A stretch of 6,908 nt of DNA from JBHIBR01 sp046759145 [NCBI: Nitrospinota bacterium]. Its GTDB lineage: Bacteria; UBA8248. The stretch lies in NCBI GenBank assembly GCA_046759145.1, contig JBHIBR010000098.1:1-6908 (forward strand). The letters are read 5' to 3'. The notes beneath the pieces were generated by a model. The model saw nothing but the letters and a program-made list of their open reading frames with translations, was not told where the DNA came from and did no database searches. Made by a program: the position numbers and the translations under genes. Below are positions 6,224 through 6,908 of the stretch, in pieces. Position 1 is the first letter of the stretch; every line of letters begins with the position of its first letter.

Positions 6224-6632
6224 GATCCTGACGGCCCTCGGCCTCCTGGTGGGGGGTTTCTTCATGCTGGTGAGCGGCATCGGCCTCGTGCGCTTCCCCG
6301 ACGTCTACTGCCGCCTCCACGCCCCCACCAAGGCGCAGACGCTGGGGATGATCGGCCTCCTCACCGCCGCCATCTTCCACTTCGAGAGAGCCGACGTGAC
6401 GGCCCAGGCCGTCCTGGTCATCCTCTTCCTCTTCCTGACCGTCCCCACCGGGGCGCACCTCATCGCGCGGGCGGCCTACCGCTCGGGGGTGGGCCTCTGT
6501 GAGGAGACGATCGTGGACGACTACGGGCCGTACGTCCGCGAGGGGTCCGAGGGCGGAGCCGGCCTCCAGGGTCCGGGAAGGGGTGCCGCGGGCGGAGAGG
6601 CACCCTCTCCTCCCTCTCCCCCGGAGCCTTGA
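6216..6632 (+). CDS. mrpG: Mrp Na+/H+ antiporter subunit G with extra C-terminal tail
   Basis: A 138-aa MnhG/PhaG-family membrane subunit. Three helices are visible, with the signature GIGLVRFPDVYCRLHAPTKA (residues 21-40) and LTVPTGAHLIARAAYRSG before the C-terminus. It completes the Mrp complex. The TTG start at 6216 is supported by GGGGGAG (6204-6210), 5 nt upstream, and by SEILTALGLLVGGFF matching family N-termini; it overlaps mrpF by 8 nt. The conserved part ends near residue 108. The last 30 or so residues are Gly/Pro/Ser-rich low complexity without family resemblance, and their DNA holds overlapping hairpins. The stop shares bases with the TTG of the next gene. Family certain; the tail may be non-functional. 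Confidence 0.95.
   Translation: MSEILTALGLLVGGFFMLVSGIGLVRFPDVYCRLHAPTKAQTLGMIGLLTAAIFHFERADVTAQAVLVILFLFLTVPTGAHLIARAAYRSGVGLCEETIVDDYGPYVREGSEGGAGLQGPGRGAAGGEAPSPPSPPEP
6581..6610 (+). promoter_or_regulatory. Two mutually exclusive hairpins at the mrpG end
   Basis: GGGTGCC (6581-6587) can pair with GGCACCC (6599-6605). Alternatively GGAGAGG (6594-6600) can pair with CCTCTCC (6604-6610) around a 3-nt loop. The arms share bases, so only one can form. A pyrimidine-rich tract (6603-6622) follows just before the next start codon. The pairing is seen; a switch or attenuation role is speculative. Confidence 0.3.
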
Positions 6633-6908
6633 GCGCCCCCCAGCCCGGGTCGGGCCGAGCGCGCTCTCTGTACCTTCGACGGGAGGGTCTCCGCCTCCAC
6701 GCCCTGGACTACCGTTCGGTGGACCGACGTTCGGTGGACCGAGGCGGGGAGGGCCTCCCGCCCCTCCTCTTCCTGCACGGGAGCGGCGCCCACGCGCGCT
6801 GGTGGGACCACATCGCGCCCCGCTTCTCGGACCTCTTCCGGGCGGTCGCCCTGGACCTCCGGGGCCACGGCGAGAGCGAGCGGTCGAAGGACTACAGCCT
6901 CGGGGCCT
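6629..6908 (+). CDS. Alpha/beta hydrolase fold protein, 3' end outside window
   Basis: The first 93 residues of an alpha/beta hydrolase are visible. After strand-like LYLRREGLRLHALDY comes PPLLFLHGSG (His50-Gly53, the HG motif that shapes the oxyanion hole), then WWDHIAPRF and ALDLRGHGES (residues 74-83), a typical early-fold signature. The nucleophile Ser and the rest of the catalytic triad would lie beyond the edge, so substrate and reaction cannot be stated. The proposed TTG start shares four bases with the mrpG stop (TTGA), with GGAG (6623-6626) very close upstream; this is the only sensible start before the conserved part. Ten residues, RSVDR twice (29-38), come from a perfect tandem 15-bp repeat and interrupt the usual short link between the first strand and the GGEG turn. 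Its place behind mrpG suggests co-transcription but no known functional link. Confidence 0.85.
   Translation, partial: MSAPQPGSGRARSLYLRREGLRLHALDYRSVDRRSVDRGGEGLPPLLFLHGSGAHARWWDHIAPRFSDLFRAVALDLRGHGESERSKDYSLGA
6713..6742. repeat. Two perfect tandem 15-bp units inside the hydrolase gene
   Basis: CGTTCGGTGGACCGA occurs at 6713-6727 and again, identical, at 6728-6742. It is in codon register and encodes RSVDR twice. The reverse complement of the unit, TCGGTCCACCGAACG, differs at one base from the 3616-3630 unit in the mrpB-mrpC gap. This supports a dispersed repeat family present in both orientations. Confidence 0.8.

Overview
The window is a GC-rich bacterial locus built around a complete seven-gene Mrp-type multisubunit Na+/H+ antiporter operon (mrpA-B-C-D-E-F-G), all on the + strand. 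Upstream is the 3' part of a Spy/CpxP-like LTXXQ gene. Downstream is the 5' part of an alpha/beta hydrolase gene. The strong G/C bias at third codon positions and the LTXXQ protein (a periplasmic family) suggest a high-GC Gram-negative bacterium. I cannot assign a phylum; a Rokubacteria/NC10-like or deltaproteobacterium-like lineage is only a guess. mrpA and mrpB are separate genes in the seven-gene order known from Bacillus, not the fused A/B six-gene arrangement common in many Proteobacteria.

Layout: 3-413, LTXXQ-family protein, open at the left edge. 414-672, non-coding: a GC-rich stem-loop and direct repeat right after the stop, a candidate sigma70-type promoter near 543-571, a hairpin at 585-619 and a nine-codon leader ORF before the TTG start of mrpA. 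673-3195 mrpA, 3183-3593 mrpB, 3645-3992 mrpC, 3989-5467 mrpD, 5481-5957 mrpE, 5954-6223 mrpF, 6216-6632 mrpG, then 6629-6908 hydrolase (cut by the right edge). Most junctions overlap by 4-13 nt, pointing to one polycistronic, translationally coupled unit. The only sizeable internal gap is the 51 nt between mrpB and mrpC.

The seven Mrp proteins form one membrane complex. MrpA and MrpD are the Nuo L/M/N-like proton-channel subunits and retain the expected Glu/Lys residues. MrpC resembles NuoK. MrpB, E, F and G are small membrane subunits needed for assembly and Na+ transport. The complex exchanges cytoplasmic Na+ for external H+ and supports pH and sodium homeostasis.

The unusual layer is a set of short palindromic or tandem repeats at non-conserved places. 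A hairpin cluster lies inside an extra MrpA loop (1031-1084). A long compound palindrome encodes an extra MrpA C-terminal tail and runs into the mrpB ribosome binding site (3092-3174). A 15-bp unit occurs as two tandem copies in the mrpB-mrpC gap (3601-3630) and again, inverted, as two tandem copies in frame within the hydrolase N-terminus (6713-6742). Overlapping alternative hairpins lie in an extra MrpG tail (6581-6610). The proteins are otherwise standard, so these repeats are the part most worth following up. I see no mobile-element gene, CRISPR array, tRNA or rRNA.
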